A DNA stretch of 64,000 nucleotides. It comes from Bretschneidera sinensis (taxonomy: Eukaryota; Streptophyta; Magnoliopsida; Brassicales; Akaniaceae). A program made the position numbers and the translations under genes. How positions within the stretch are numbered: position 1 is the stretch's first letter; each line of letters begins with the position of its first letter. Where the stretch lies: NCBI GenBank assembly GCA_023935145.1, contig CM043698.1, positions 78,357,001 through 78,421,000 on the forward strand, in the 5' to 3' direction. Positions 46,569 to 57,657 of this stretch are shown here, piece by piece. The notes beneath the pieces were generated by a model. The model did no database searches and was not told the origin of the DNA. It worked only from the letters and a program-made list of their open reading frames with translations.

Positions 46569-48179
46569 CTTTTTTTTTCTCTCTCTTCCTTTTCCTTCTT
46601 TTCTTCTTGTGCATCTTCCTCTTCTGTTCTTCTTTTCCCTCCTTCAACATCTTTCCAGGTGCAGATTTACCAGCAGCATTGTGACTCGTTATCAAACCTT
46701 TATCATCTTCATTTTGCTTAACAAAAAAAACCAAATCCAGCAAAATAAACCTTAAATTCATTTGAAAATAAACCCAAAAAATCCACATAACCAAATATTA
46801 ATTCATCTTGTGTTAATAGATATGGTTTTTCACTATAAAAGTCTCCATTTCATCTTATCACTTGAGCTTTAACATCTAACTCCCAACAACCAAACAAATT
46901 AAGGTTTTATTTCATATTCTTTTCGATTTCTTTTGTTAATAGATCTGGCTATGTATTTTGATTTCAAAACTTATGGGATGCATTTGCATGCAGATTTTGA
47001 AATCTGGAGGAGATAGAAATTTTGAAAATCTGGAAAATTAAAGAAGAAATTGAAGAGATCTTAAAATCATTGAAGAAAAAAATCAACAAAGAAGAAGATA
47101 CGGTGGAAATCTAGAAGAAGCTGAAAATCTTAACAAAAACTAAAGATGATGAAAATCGAGATGAAGAAGAAAATGTAAAAAGAAGAAGAATAAACTTTTT
47201 TTGTTTTTTTTCTTAGAGGGAAGAAGGAAGAAATAAAGAAACCAAAGAAGAAGAAGATTTTTTTTTGTATTTTTAAGTTACTTTTGGTTTGGGATGAACT
47301 TAAAAAAAGTTGAAGAAATCTGGTTTGGGAGAGGTTTTTTTTTTTTTTTTTTTTTTTGTTTAGATCGAAACTTGAGAGAAATGATGAAGTTTGGGTTATC
47401 ATGTCCCAAACTAATCGGTTTTGTAGTGGGAGTTGAATCTCACATGCCACCTAAGACGTTTACTTAGTTTTTGGACGAGTCATATGAGATTATAATCTAC
47501 TTTAATCAATTAATTCAATTAAAATTAACTAAAAATCTCAATTGTAACTCATATTTAAATTAAAAAATTCAATTATTATTATTTTTTTAAATTCGGAGAT
47601 CAAATTGTTGTTGACCTAAAAAGACAAATTTACAGTTTGGTCAAATTATTGGTTGGACTTCGGTTCGAGCTCGCATAGATCATTAACTAGCATGAACCTA
47701 CTCAAAAGCTTTAGCGGACTACCCCTACTCTTCTAGGCCACTCAAAAGCATGTTCAAACTGTGCTAACGTGAAAGCATTTACGGGTTTTTCTATTGTTAT
47801 TTTTCATTTTGCAATAGATTCACACACTAACTCTCATTCTCTTTAGCCTAATTAAAACCCCAAACGAGCTCATATAAAATAATAATAAAAAAGGCTCAGT
47901 TCTTAATCCTAAACCAAAACCCTCGAGCTATTAAGGGAACTTGGAAATAAAGAAAAATATTTAGTTAGATTGTTTTAGGGTTGTTTATAATTTTATTGAT
48001 AATTTTAAGAATTTCATTAATAATGTCAACATAAACGTGAAGTCCAATAAATAATATTATCAGTAGAATTCTGTAAAATTATTAGTAAAATTTTGAACGA
48101 TCTAAAATGAATAGCCAAATATTTTTCGTAAATAAAATATTAAAACAACCGGTAGAAATCTCTAGAGAGGGAGAGGGTA
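46569..48179. other. No gene recognised; low-complexity sequence
   Basis: The segment is AT-rich with CT- and T-runs (46570-46650 and a T run at 47336-47357), followed by ordinary non-coding sequence. Reading frames here are Lys/Arg- or Phe/Ser-rich products of the low complexity. Confidence 0.5.
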
Positions 48180-48198
48180 GAAATCTCTAGAGAGTGAG

Positions 48199-48438
48199 AG
48201 ACCAAAGTCAGTGCAAAGAGTTGCTTTACCTACAGTAAGGTAACTTTTGTCCTCCAATATGAATGATTCACTATCTATTGGTTTTGTTTCCTTAAAGTTT
48301 GTCTTGTCCGTGACAATGATATTGTTGAGTTCTCATCCTAAATAAAAGGGTTTAAACATGGTTTTGTTTTTGTTTTTAGGTGATTGGCAACAAGAAGAAT
48401 ACTTATCTTGACCTTCTACAGGCTGACTACAGTGAAGG
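48199..48438 (+). CDS. Possible pair of exons of an unidentified gene
   Basis: A stretch ending at 48239 (donor AAG|GTAACT) reads VQRVALPTVR, and a 59-nt stretch at 48380-48438 with a good acceptor (TTTTTAG) and donor (GTATGT) reads VIGNKKNTYLDLLQADYSEG. The frames are compatible. I do not recognise the protein and see no further exons, so this may be a relic or a chance match. Confidence 0.25.
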
Positions 48439-49014
48439 GTATGTTACTTCTTTTTTTCTTCGTTAATTGTTTTCCTTTTTACTTCATTTTTTTGGTATTT
48501 TTCATCAATGGTAAGTAAATAATGGGCATAATATAAATGCAATGCTGTTCTATTATTGAATTGGCAAGAATAATGAATAATTGGGGGATTAAGCTAATTT
48601 TGTTGATGCAAAATGTTTAGTCCTTGCAACTCTTAATTAAATTTTTGGACGCACAGAAAAAGAATAGAATAAACGATTGATGTTGCTTGGCATGTTTTCT
48701 TTTTTCTATTTTTCCTCTATTTTAGGAGCTTAAAGAAATTATACTTTTGTATTTTTGTCCTTTGGTGAAGAATTCGTGTCAAATTGCCATAAATATTATG
48801 GAGATGTTTTCAGGGACAAGATTTGTGCTCCCTATACTCTAAGGAAAGACCAATTAAGTCAAGTCTCATAGGTGCCGTTTGTTGGGGTTTTCAAAAAAGG
48901 TTTATGTTTCCAAGAAGCAGCGAGACTAAAACTAGTTTTTAAGAAGAATTGAATAGCCCATTATGCGAGCCTCATGTTGGGGCTGACATAAGTCATTGGT
49001 TCAAATTCGATAAG

Positions 49015-49110
49015 GGGTTAGAAGGCCTTGGCTCAATGATTAAGGCTCAGGGCATGGGTACTAACGATCTTAGGTTTGAGTGGTATGTGTGGGTTTTACT
49101 AATAAAAAAA
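49015..49110 (+). mobile_element. tRNA-derived SINE
   Basis: A box-A-like TGGCTCAATGATTAAGG (about 49029-49045) is followed 26 bp later by box-B-like TAGGTTTGAGTGG (about 49070-49082), the internal Pol III promoter arrangement of tRNA genes. The copy ends TTTTACTAATAAAAAAAGG. GAAGAATT occurs near 48944 and at 49111, so the copy may be longer to the left with that as target duplication. Confidence 0.55.
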
Positions 49111-49499
49111 GGAAGAATTAGAAGTTGAAAAACATGTTCTAAGAAAATGAATTTGTATAAGATGTAGAAGCTCCACAATTGTTTTAAATTCTGAATAGCT
49201 GTTTAGCTCCATAACGGTTTTGACAAAATTATTTCAAAAATCCTTTTAGTTATAAAACTTGAAACTACAGCTAGACCAAACAATACCTAATGTCTGGTCT
49301 TAAGGCTGTGATTGTTGTGCGTTATGTGTAGTACTGCTAGTGGGTGCTTAGTTTTATGGCACTATGAGTAAGCTTAGATGTTCTAATGTAAATTAGTATG
49401 TTTTCGGCCTAGCTTGAGCACTTGAAAGGACATGGAATATTTTTGTAGCGCAGAAACTACTTAAACTGATGTCGAAGAAAGTAATTTAGAAATATTGTT

Positions 49500-50202
49500 G
49501 TGGGATACCAAAACTTAGTCCATATTTGACAACTCACTGGCTTTAAATGAACCAGTGGTACTCCTTTGAGGCCAGCCGCCCCCCTTTTCTTCTTCGATTC
49601 CAAGAAGCTCCTGGCACAAGAGACCTCGATCGCTCCTACTCGGAATCTGAAAGAGGTCATTTTCTCTGCTCAGAATCTGAAAGAGGTCCTAACTCCCTCT
49701 TGGAATCGGGAAGAAATCCCCGCTCGATGAAGAGCATCTCCCCTCCAGAGTAGGCTCTTTCTCTACCTTGGCTTCCATAAATCCTTCAAGAAACTGTTGA
49801 CTCCCCTTCTTCTGGATCACTACCATCAGAATCCAAGTCAAAGTGTGACCCCTCAGTTAAAGCGTAAAGACAAACTCATTTAAAAAAACTAAACCCTTTT
49901 CTGTTTATAAGAAAATGTGTCAGAGACCCCTTTTTATAAGAAAGGAAAACACATTCAACGAGAACATTTAATACTACCGCGGGAAAAGAGGAGATGTTTA
50001 AGGTCTCAAAGCCATTCATGCTTCTCCAAAAAACTGTTTGCTCCCCAAGAATAATGCGTTTGCTACCAAGGCCAGCCGTTTAATGCGAGTTTGACTTACA
50101 AGCTGCCGCGTACGTCCCTAGCTCCATCCACACCCAACCTAACCAGTAAAAGCCTATAATACTTTCTTAAGCATATGAATGTACTTAAGGAAGTAAGGGG
50201 CC
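49500..50202. other. Retroelement-like remnant, no gene
   Basis: A G+C-richer segment with three tandem-like copies of CTCGGAATCTGAAAGAGGTC (49637-49725), probably the 3' part of a truncated retroelement whose LTR follows. No domain is identifiable. Confidence 0.35.
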
Positions 50203-50796
50203 TGTGATATGGCCCAAAATACCCAAGCCCAGCGACATTCCAGCCCAGTAGAAGCTTCGGCCCAGTAGATGCTCTGGTCAATTAGACACTCCGGTCCAAT
50301 ATACTCTCCGACCCAGTGACTCTCCGGCCCAATGAAGAATAGCCTAGTAAACTCAAATCTACATCTGGGCCCCCCTCTATGCACACAGCCCTACAGACAC
50401 TCTAACAACCGCGGTCCTACAGCTACCCTACGGCGCGTCACCCTACGATCGCCCTACAGCCACCCTATGGCACGCTACCTTACAGCCACCCTACGACCAC
50501 CCTACAGTACACCCTCTCCCGAGCTTGTAATAAATGACTTCTTATGGGCTAATGGCTATAAATAAGCCCAGGTATGGACTTCACCGATTCATTCAGACTT
50601 ATCTGCATATATTCTCTTAAGCCCTCGGCTTTTTCTTTACGCCCCCGTGCTAACTTAAGCTTCGGAGCACCCTCGGAGGTCTCCCCCTCCCTCCTTCCGA
50701 GAGCCTTTAGTTCACCCCTGTTACTTGTGCAGGGTTCAGGCCATATCAGCTCCCAGACCATATCAGCACCCGAGCCATGTCAACCCGCGGGCCACG
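50203..50796 (+). mobile_element. Tat-type Ty3/gypsy LTR (solo or truncated element)
   Basis: Begins TGTGATATGGCCC and contains internal CCCTACGG/CCCTACAG repeats (50400-50515), TATAAATA at 50562-50569, and an ending series of CCATATCAGC, CCATATCAGC and CCATGTCAAC. A possible diverged primer site TTAGCACCA follows at 50797. No target duplication could be demonstrated, so the right boundary is approximate. Its TATA box points toward the exon at 51098. Confidence 0.6.
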
Positions 50797-51097
50797 TTAG
50801 CACCAATCTTTTTTTTGCATCAACAAGCGATGATAGTCCAGCCACCATCGTGCTCCTCCACGCTGCTTGGTCGCCACCATCGTGCTCCTCAGCAAGCATC
50901 AATTTAAGAGATGAAACATATTTTTTTTTTAAATTTAAGAGAAGAAACCCATTTTCTTCGATCCCATCATTTCTTTTTCCTCATCAAGACTTCTTTCACT
51001 TTTCTCTTTCTTTATTATCTTGTTTGTTTTTAGATTTTGGGTTTGTTTTTCTTGTCTGAGATCTGATGAAGAAGAAAAAAAAGGTGTTGTTGCTCAT

Positions 51098-51190
51098 ATG
51101 GTGTCTTCTCCCTATGCTTTTGTGTATGAGGACCCAAGGACCAGATTCAAGCATCAAAGTCTCATGCAAGACTATGAAGAGTTGCACAAG
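51098..51190 (+). CDS. First coding exon of a conserved plant coiled-coil protein gene, partial
   Basis: MVSSPYAFVYEDPRTRFKHQ followed by SLMQDYEELHK ends exactly at a good donor (AAG|GTAATA). The pattern YEDPRTRFKHQSL.QDYEELHK is the start of a conserved, uncharacterised family of small plant coiled-coil proteins. The next exon is not seen before the gypsy cluster, so the gene either resumes beyond the window or is broken. An upstream ATG at 51066 (ATGAAGAAG followed by eight As) would give the basic N-terminus expected for the family but is one base out of frame with this exon. I therefore used the in-frame ATG at 51098. Confidence 0.5.
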
Positions 51191-51885
51191 GTAATAACTT
51201 TTTATGGGTTTTCATGGATTTTTAGTTTCTGTTTGTGAATTGTTACTGAATCTGGTGTTTTATTTGATTTTATTTTTTGATAAGGTTTTGTTTGATTTTC
51301 TTGGGTAGGTTTTATCTATAATTTGTTGTCTTTCCCTGATATGGGTTTATCATGCTTGTTTGGTTGTTGGGAAAAGTCAGAATACAAAAGAAGAACCTTT
51401 TGGATCTTATAATCTGATTATACTTTTTGGTTGTAATGTTTCTCTATGGATTCTGTATCCATACGCTCTGGGTTTTTGTGATTTTCCCTTTATTTCAGTT
51501 GTCGAATGAGGCAACAAAAACTATTGAGTGAGGCAACAAAAACTATCAGAACCAAAAAGGAATGAGGAACTGAAATTTCCGTTCTTATTTTTTTAAACAA
51601 GAAGGAAAAATGGCTTTACTAAGTACTGATTGAGACATATTTGAGTGGGGAATTTTTGGTGTTTTCAATTTTGGGATCATTTTTTTCATCTACTACCTTT
51701 TCATAGCATCCAAACAAAGCAGTAGCATGAAATACATCTAATTATTCAGTAAATTTTTTTTTAAAACTTCATTTTCTTATCAAAAATTTATTCAGTAACT
51801 TTTTGTGGTCTTATTTTAGGTGTTTCAATTCTTGTTTGCATGATTTAGCTTTGTTTTTTCTTTTCAATTTTAGGTTTGCAGGCTT
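51191..51885. other. Intron-like sequence, no element recognised
   Basis: T-rich plus-strand sequence typical of a plant intron. I see no further exon of the gene starting at 51098. Confidence 0.5.
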
Positions 51886-54029
51886 GAGCTTGAGTTTGAA
51901 CTCATTTATTATCGAGCTTGAGCCAATAAAAATTAATCGAACTCGAACTTGAGCTCAATTTTTGAGTTCGAATCAAACTCGAGCTCGAACTCAAGCCCAA
52001 TTTTTGAGTTCGAATCAAACTTAAGCTCAAACTCGAGCTAGATAACTTTCAGTTGTATTTGAGCTCGATTAAACTCAAATCCACCCCTAGTAAATGGTAT
52101 AAATAGATAAAGGAGATGAAAGTTCTTCATTTCTTTTTAGCTCTTCCTTTTTCCATTTTAAGAAGACACTTTAGCTTTCCTCTCTTTTCTCTTTTCCCTT
52201 TGGCTTTTGGTGAGTTTCAAGTGCAAAGATCTCAAGTAAGTTGTCTCCCTTTCATTTCTATACTACATTAGTCATGATCCCTTTGGTTTTGTTTCAAGAA
52301 TTTTTGAATTTAAATTGTATTCAAGAAAGAGCATAAGAAAAGTTAGGTCTTTGGTTTGAAGAAAATAGTTTTGTGCTTGGTTGTGGATTTGAAGACTTAA
52401 AAAAATTGTTATGGGTAATGAAGAAAATTGATTCTATGTCTTGGAAAACTTGTATCACAAAAGAGTTTGAGTTTTTATGAAGGATTGATTTGGTTTTTGA
52501 AAGGAAAAAGTAAGGATTTCACGCGTTTCTGGGTCTCAGATCTTAGCACAGTCAACTATGCAATCGCCACAGTCGACTGTGAAGGAGGTAAAGAGTTCTT
52601 GTCCTTAACACAATCGATTGTGCAAATAGACAGTAGATCGTGCTTTTCTTTCCAAGAACCCACAATCAACTGTGGAGTTAAACAGTCGATTGTGAAACTC
52701 TCTGGAAGTCCCACAGTCGATTGTACAAATAGGACAGCCAACTGTGCAACCCTGTTTTCAGATTTTTTTACACCAATTTATTCTTTTCTTTCAAATTACA
52801 TATTGCTAAATAAATAGTTGATCTTGATTTCTTGACTTGAGTAATTGATGTGTAATTGGATATACTTCGGCGGTTGATTGTAATCAATGAATTATTTAGG
52901 TGTGTTTGAGAAACATTTTAAGGCCAAGGAGGTGGTTCAAGAGAAAAAGCTTAGTCTTCAAGGTGGGTATCACGTTACTCCTAGTAAGTGTGAGAATCTA
53001 AATGAAATTAAAAGCCTAAATCATACACTATTATGATGATTTAAGTATTTTATGTGTTATAGATTTAAAGATTGAAAGAATATGAGATGTTTATAAATAA
53101 TACTCATATATTTGAAATCTATATGTTTGGGGGATGTTGAATGAAATTAGTTCATTGAATATGTATTGAGAAATTATATTACCAAGAATGATTTGTACTT
53201 GTTATGTTACTTTGTTGTTATTGTGTAATATGAAGTGAATAGATTAATTCAGTGATTATATAAATTCCACCCGGTAAGCGGTAAGGAGGAAATCTTAGTA
53301 TCTTAAATAGTAAGACTCCTCTTGGTAAGGGGTAGGAAGGAGGTCCCTATTGTTGAGAAGTAAAGACCTCACTCGATAAGGGCTAGAGGGAAGATCTAAT
53401 TTTATTTAATGTGAGACGTCCCAACGTTCGTAAGTTGCCCGATTGAAAGGATAAGAATCTTGAAGTGATTAAAGAAGAACATTATGTTGTATTAAATCCT
53501 ATATTTGAGTTGAATATTGAAATCTATGAGCCTTACCATTTGTTTATACTCATAATAAGAGGCAATTGTGTAGAATTTTAGTCATGCACTAAATTACTCG
53601 CAAGGGATTTTTTTAAATGGATTTCTTTGGTTACTCCGAGTAATGTGACTACTCGCTGAGCTTTTTAGCTCACTCCCTCCCTCTTATTATTTCAAGAAGA
53701 TTATTCGAGGACCTTGAACCGTAACTGAGTAAATAAGGAATAAGAAGTCTCTAGGTGGGTCCATGCTCTGGTATATCTGCCCAACCCTTTTTTGTAGTAG
53801 AAGTCAATATTTTGTATTATGTTGTATATTTTGAAGTTTACGTTTTATGAGACACCCTTTTGTAAAGTTAAAAGATTGTATTATAGATCGAAATTTTACG
53901 TTGTTACTATGATATATATATTATCCTATGTCAATGTTAGATTCTGTTTATATTATATTTGTCCAGGTGTTCAATTCTAAAAATTAAGGATGATGTCTCG
54001 TGTAGAGCTTGCTCGGGATAGGTCATTAC
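51886..54029 (+). mobile_element. Probable gypsy (Del/Tekay-like) solo LTR with a palindrome cluster
   Basis: The right part has features of chromovirus LTRs: GGTAAGGGGTAGG-type repeats (53275-53400), GTGACTACTCGCTGAGCTTT (53648-53667) and an end TGCTCGGGATAGGTCATTACA at 54029. A TATA box, TATAAATAG, lies at 52095-52103. The left part (51886-52090) is packed with GAGCTCGAACTCGAG-like palindromes and may be a separate MITE. The left end and target duplication were not found, so the limits are approximate. Confidence 0.45.
52547..52746. repeat. Cluster of 14-bp palindromes, consensus CACAGTCGACTGTG
   Basis: Seven or eight units: CACAGTCAACTATG (52547), the perfect palindromes CACAGTCGACTGTG (52568-52581) and CACAATCGATTGTG (52609-52622), CACAATCAACTGTG (52661), AACAGTCGATTGTG (52681), CACAGTCGATTGTA (52712) and GACAGCCAACTGTG (52733). 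Spacers are 6-40 bp and unrelated. A 129-codon frame across it is a by-product. Confidence 0.88.
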
Positions 54030-55917
54030 ACTTCAGCTCCTTGCTTACTAGGCGACTAGCCAAAAATATGAATGAGATCCTCCCCCGAGCCAAGGAATAC
54101 ATACTCGCAGAGGAAGACCAAGCATTCCAAAAGGAATGAGAAGAGGGCAAAGAAAAAAAATAAGAACAGTTAAAACTGAAAAATGACTCAAGAAAGAAGC
54201 CTCATAAGGACGAAAATGGGAGAACCCCTCAGATGTTCAACAGTTGTACGACACTCAACGCCCCTAGGGCCAACATCCTAATGAATATTTGAGACCGAGA
54301 CTTCGTTCATTGGCTCTTAAAACCCATGAACATAATTGAAAACAAAGACATGTTTAGATGGTGCCACTTCTACAAAGATCATGGGTATGACACCGAGGAG
54401 TGCAAAGCCCTCAAGAACCATATATAATCCCTTATCCACCGAGGATACCTGGAAGAATACACTTGGGCCCTTCGGAATGCAAAAGAACAACTGAGACGAA
54501 GCCCTCAATGTGTCCCCAGATGAAGCCCTAGACACATCCCCGAGTGAGGTCCTCAAAGAAACCTTAGGAACAGCCCAAGTGAGGTCTTAGGTGAAACCTT
54601 AGGCGAAGTTCGAGGAGAAACTAACAAGATAATGGGCACTGGCAAGGTAGTAAAGGAGAAGAGACCACCATAATCGACACCATCAAAACAATCTTCGGAG
54701 GCCAACAACTGGTGAGCGTTCATTAGAAGTGAAGAAAGCCTAAGCCAGGTTAGTCGCCTCCATTAGTGAGCCTAGCAAGAAAGCAAGAACAGATCAGGTG
54801 ATTTCTTTCATTGACGATGACCTAGAGGGACTACAGACGTCACATAACAATGCCATGGTTGTCATTTTACTAATCGAGAGAGCCAATACTCTCGAAAGGT
54901 AGCATAGTCCTATCCGTCACTACGAGCTCAACCCCTAAGCAGACCACTGTTATGACCATATTCCTTGTCGTCAATCATTCATCCTTCTACAATGCTATCC
55001 TCAAGAGACCGAGTTAGAAATCATGAAGGCTGTTGTTTCCATTTATCACCTGAATATGAAGTTCTCTACTGAGAACGAAATCAATGAAGTTCGAGGAAAT
55101 CAGATGGGGTCTTACTCTTGCTACCTCAATTCCGTTAAAAGACACAAAAAAAAAAACTGAGGCCTTGCCTATTTATATCGAAGACATAAGGGATGAACTA
55201 AAAGCTTTAAGAGGCTAACCCGTTGAAGAGTTTAATGTCATCCTTTTAAATGAGGAAGAAAGACACAAAACTGTACAAAATGGATCTAACCTACCTGATG
55301 AGTTCAAAGATTTTTTTGATTTCTTTCCTCCTAAAAAATCAAGATGTTTTCGCTTGGTTAGACTCTGACATGCCTAGAATTGATCTAAAGGATATCACCT
55401 AGTGGCTGAATGTAGATCCAAGTTATAAGCCAATAGTTCAGAAGAATAGGTCATTCAACTCTTAGCAACAAAAAACAATTGAAAAAGAGGTTGACAAACT
55501 CCTAACAACCAACTTCATCTTGGAGGCCCACTACCTGGATTGGGTCGCTAACATGATCATGGTGACGAAAACAAATGGGAAATGGAGAATCTATATAGAC
55601 TTCATGGACCTCAACAAAGCATGCCCGAAAGACAACTTCCCACTGCCAAGGATAGACCAACTGGTTGATGCCACCTCGTGGCATGAATTACTCAACTTCA
55701 TAGATACCTATTCATGGTACAACCAAATTCTCATGCACAAACCAAACTAGTCAAAAACCACATTCGTAACCGACCAAAGCCTCTATTGCTATAAGGTCAT
55801 ACCCTTCGGGCTAAAAAATACATAAGCAACTTATCAGAGATTGATCAACCAACTCTTTAATGAACAAATCAGAATAAAAATGGAAGTTTACGTCAATTAT
55901 ATGCTTATCAAGAGCGC
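54030..55917 (+). pseudogene. Tat-group Ty3/gypsy gag-pol remnant, cut by the second Athila element
   Basis: The Gag C-terminal signature LTRRLAKNMNEILPRAKEYI is followed by DHGYDTEECKALKNHI and SLIHRGYLEEY (about 54370-54460), then IFGGQQL near 54700. Reverse transcriptase appears at 55505-55917: WVANMIMVTKTNGKWRIYID, DLNKACPKDNFPLPRIDQLV and the region of the active-site box, now VYVNYMLIKSA in place of VYVDDMLIKS. Many stops and frameshifts. Athila-2 begins within six codons of that box. It may belong with the LTR at 50203. Confidence 0.8.
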
Positions 55918-57255
55918 TGATAGATGCTTAAATATTCATATTTAAGCCCCCTTATTTACAGTTGTTAGGTCATTTATTACGTTAATTTGGTCTCTTTTAC
56001 TCCATTTATATGTTTTACATGTTTTTATAGGGTCTTGGAGAAAAAAAAAAGCAGTTTTGGCACTTAAAGGAAGAAATCTGGAAGCCCTGGAGCATTCTCT
56101 GGACAAAGTGCGATCGATCGCGCCATGAAATGCGATTGAGCGCACATGCAATCATGCGCACACTTGAAGGATCGAGCGCACACTGCGATCGAGCGCAAGG
56201 CACACTGCGATCGAGCGCACATGTATGGGCGTGAACAGTAAACTGCAGAACCCTATTTTGGAAATAAGAGAATTGTTTTTTTAGGAAGGTTTAGGAACTC
56301 ATGGTTCTCTTAGGACTTTTCAAAGACCTATAAATACACTTGTAAATCACACACTTAAAACACACCTTAGATAGAAAACACTTCTCTCTTTTCTTTTACT
56401 TGGAGTTGAGGGCTTGGGAGAGAATTGAGGCCTCTTCTCTCGGGTTTATTCTTCTCCTTTATGTTTAGTTTATTTATAATGTTTACTTCAGTTAGTATGT
56501 GTAACTAACTCTCTTATAGGGCTCGATTGAAGCTCTAGTTATGCATTCCCATATTTTTATTCATTGATAAAATCTCTGCCAATAGCTTATTATGTTACTT
56601 AACTTGATTAACACCTGTGCTTATTTAAATTCCTCATATGTATGTGTAAGGCCAACGTATGCATGTGGTATGGATGGGTTAGTTAGATCAATTTGGATGA
56701 TCGAGTCCTGGGTCTAACATTAGTAACAAGGGATATCTTATCCGAATACCCGGGTTAATCAACATGGGAAACCGGGAGTAGATACCATGCCCTAGGTCTC
56801 ATGGGGTTATCGATTCCACAGTACTTATGTTTTCTTAAGGGACAACTCAAGTAGATACCATGCTGAATCCCTTAAGAAAAAAAAGAGTTAGAGTAGATAC
56901 CATGCCTAATTCGTTGCTTAGGGAAATCAATAGCTTAAGGAGTAGATACCATGCCCTTAGGTTGGCAACCAGTAGGTATACATAATAAAGCTAGTGCACT
57001 GATACCTTATACACATTGGGAATGTATGACTAGTGGTGGATATCAAAGCCCTATGTCTTTATTATCATAAAATCACTTTCCAACAGTTATTTATCTCTTT
57101 TTACTTTAGAGAAACTAATTCTAAAAGTAACTTTACCAATCCCTGTGGAGATGACATTGCTTTCGCACACTAGACTACACTGATGACCTTGTGCACTTGC
57201 AAGTATAACTAGTACAATTATTCACCTATTTATTTAGGTAGATAAATGCACAACA
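55918..57255 (+). repeat. Athila-2 5' LTR
   Basis: 1338 bp, with six palindrome units at 56109-56220, TATAAATA at 56329-56336 and four copies of AGTAGATACCATGC in U5 (56776-56955). The frame open in the Athila-1 LTR at 18842 is closed here by a stop five codons after its ATG. Confidence 0.92.
56109..56220. repeat. Palindrome cluster in Athila-2 5' LTR (6 units)
   Basis: Units include TGCGATCGATCGCG (56109), TGCGATTGAGCGCA, TGCAATCATGCGCA, AGGATCGAGCGCA and two copies of TGCGATCGAGCGCA. The cluster ends 109 bp upstream of the TATA box. Confidence 0.85.
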
Positions 57256-57261
57256 AGTTTT

Positions 57262-57279
57262 TGGCGTCGTTGCCGGGGA
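57262..57279 (+). other. Primer-binding site, tRNA-Asp type, Athila-2
   Basis: TGGCGTCGTTGCCGGGGA lies six bases after the LTR and matches the tRNA-Asp-complementary consensus with one change. Confidence 0.88.
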
Positions 57280-57429
57280 TTGCGCTAAACTTTCTTTTAG
57301 AATTATTTTCGTCATTATTTTTATTATGTTAAAAATCTCAAAATTTTAAGTTTCTGTTTTTATTTTCATTGAAAACCCTTATCTATTTCTTTTCTGTTGC
57401 AGGTACTCCAGGGAGTTTTCTGTGCCACT

Positions 57430-57465
57430 TGCGATCGATCGCACCTTCTTGAGCGATCGAGCGCA
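57430..57465. repeat. Palindrome pair in the Athila-2 gag leader
   Basis: The perfect palindrome TGCGATCGATCGCA (57430-57443) and AGCGATCGAGCGCA (57452-57465) lie just upstream of Gag, as in Athila-1. Confidence 0.82.
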
Positions 57466-57657
57466 ATTAAGGCAGAGAGCTACCCGGGCAGTAGTATTTT
57501 TCTGCTGCACTTAGGAAATTGTTCCCAATTCATGCACGGACTACGATCCCAACATCCAACAGTCTTTCCCCTTGATCCCGAGCTTGAGAGGACCATTCGA
57601 CACAATCTTAGAAACAATTTTGAGGAGAAAGAAGAGGAATTCACTGAAGAAACACCA

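Noticed and set aside
51886..52090. Tandem GAGCTCGAACTCGAG motifs as part of the regulatory palindrome array
   Set aside because: These are a common dispersed plant repeat pattern (a similar one is at 39770-40110), have no fixed unit length, and may be a separate MITE.
52428..52817. 129-codon frame across the palindrome array
   Set aside because: Its repeated VDC/TIVQ-like residues are translations of the palindromes, and it has no known domain.
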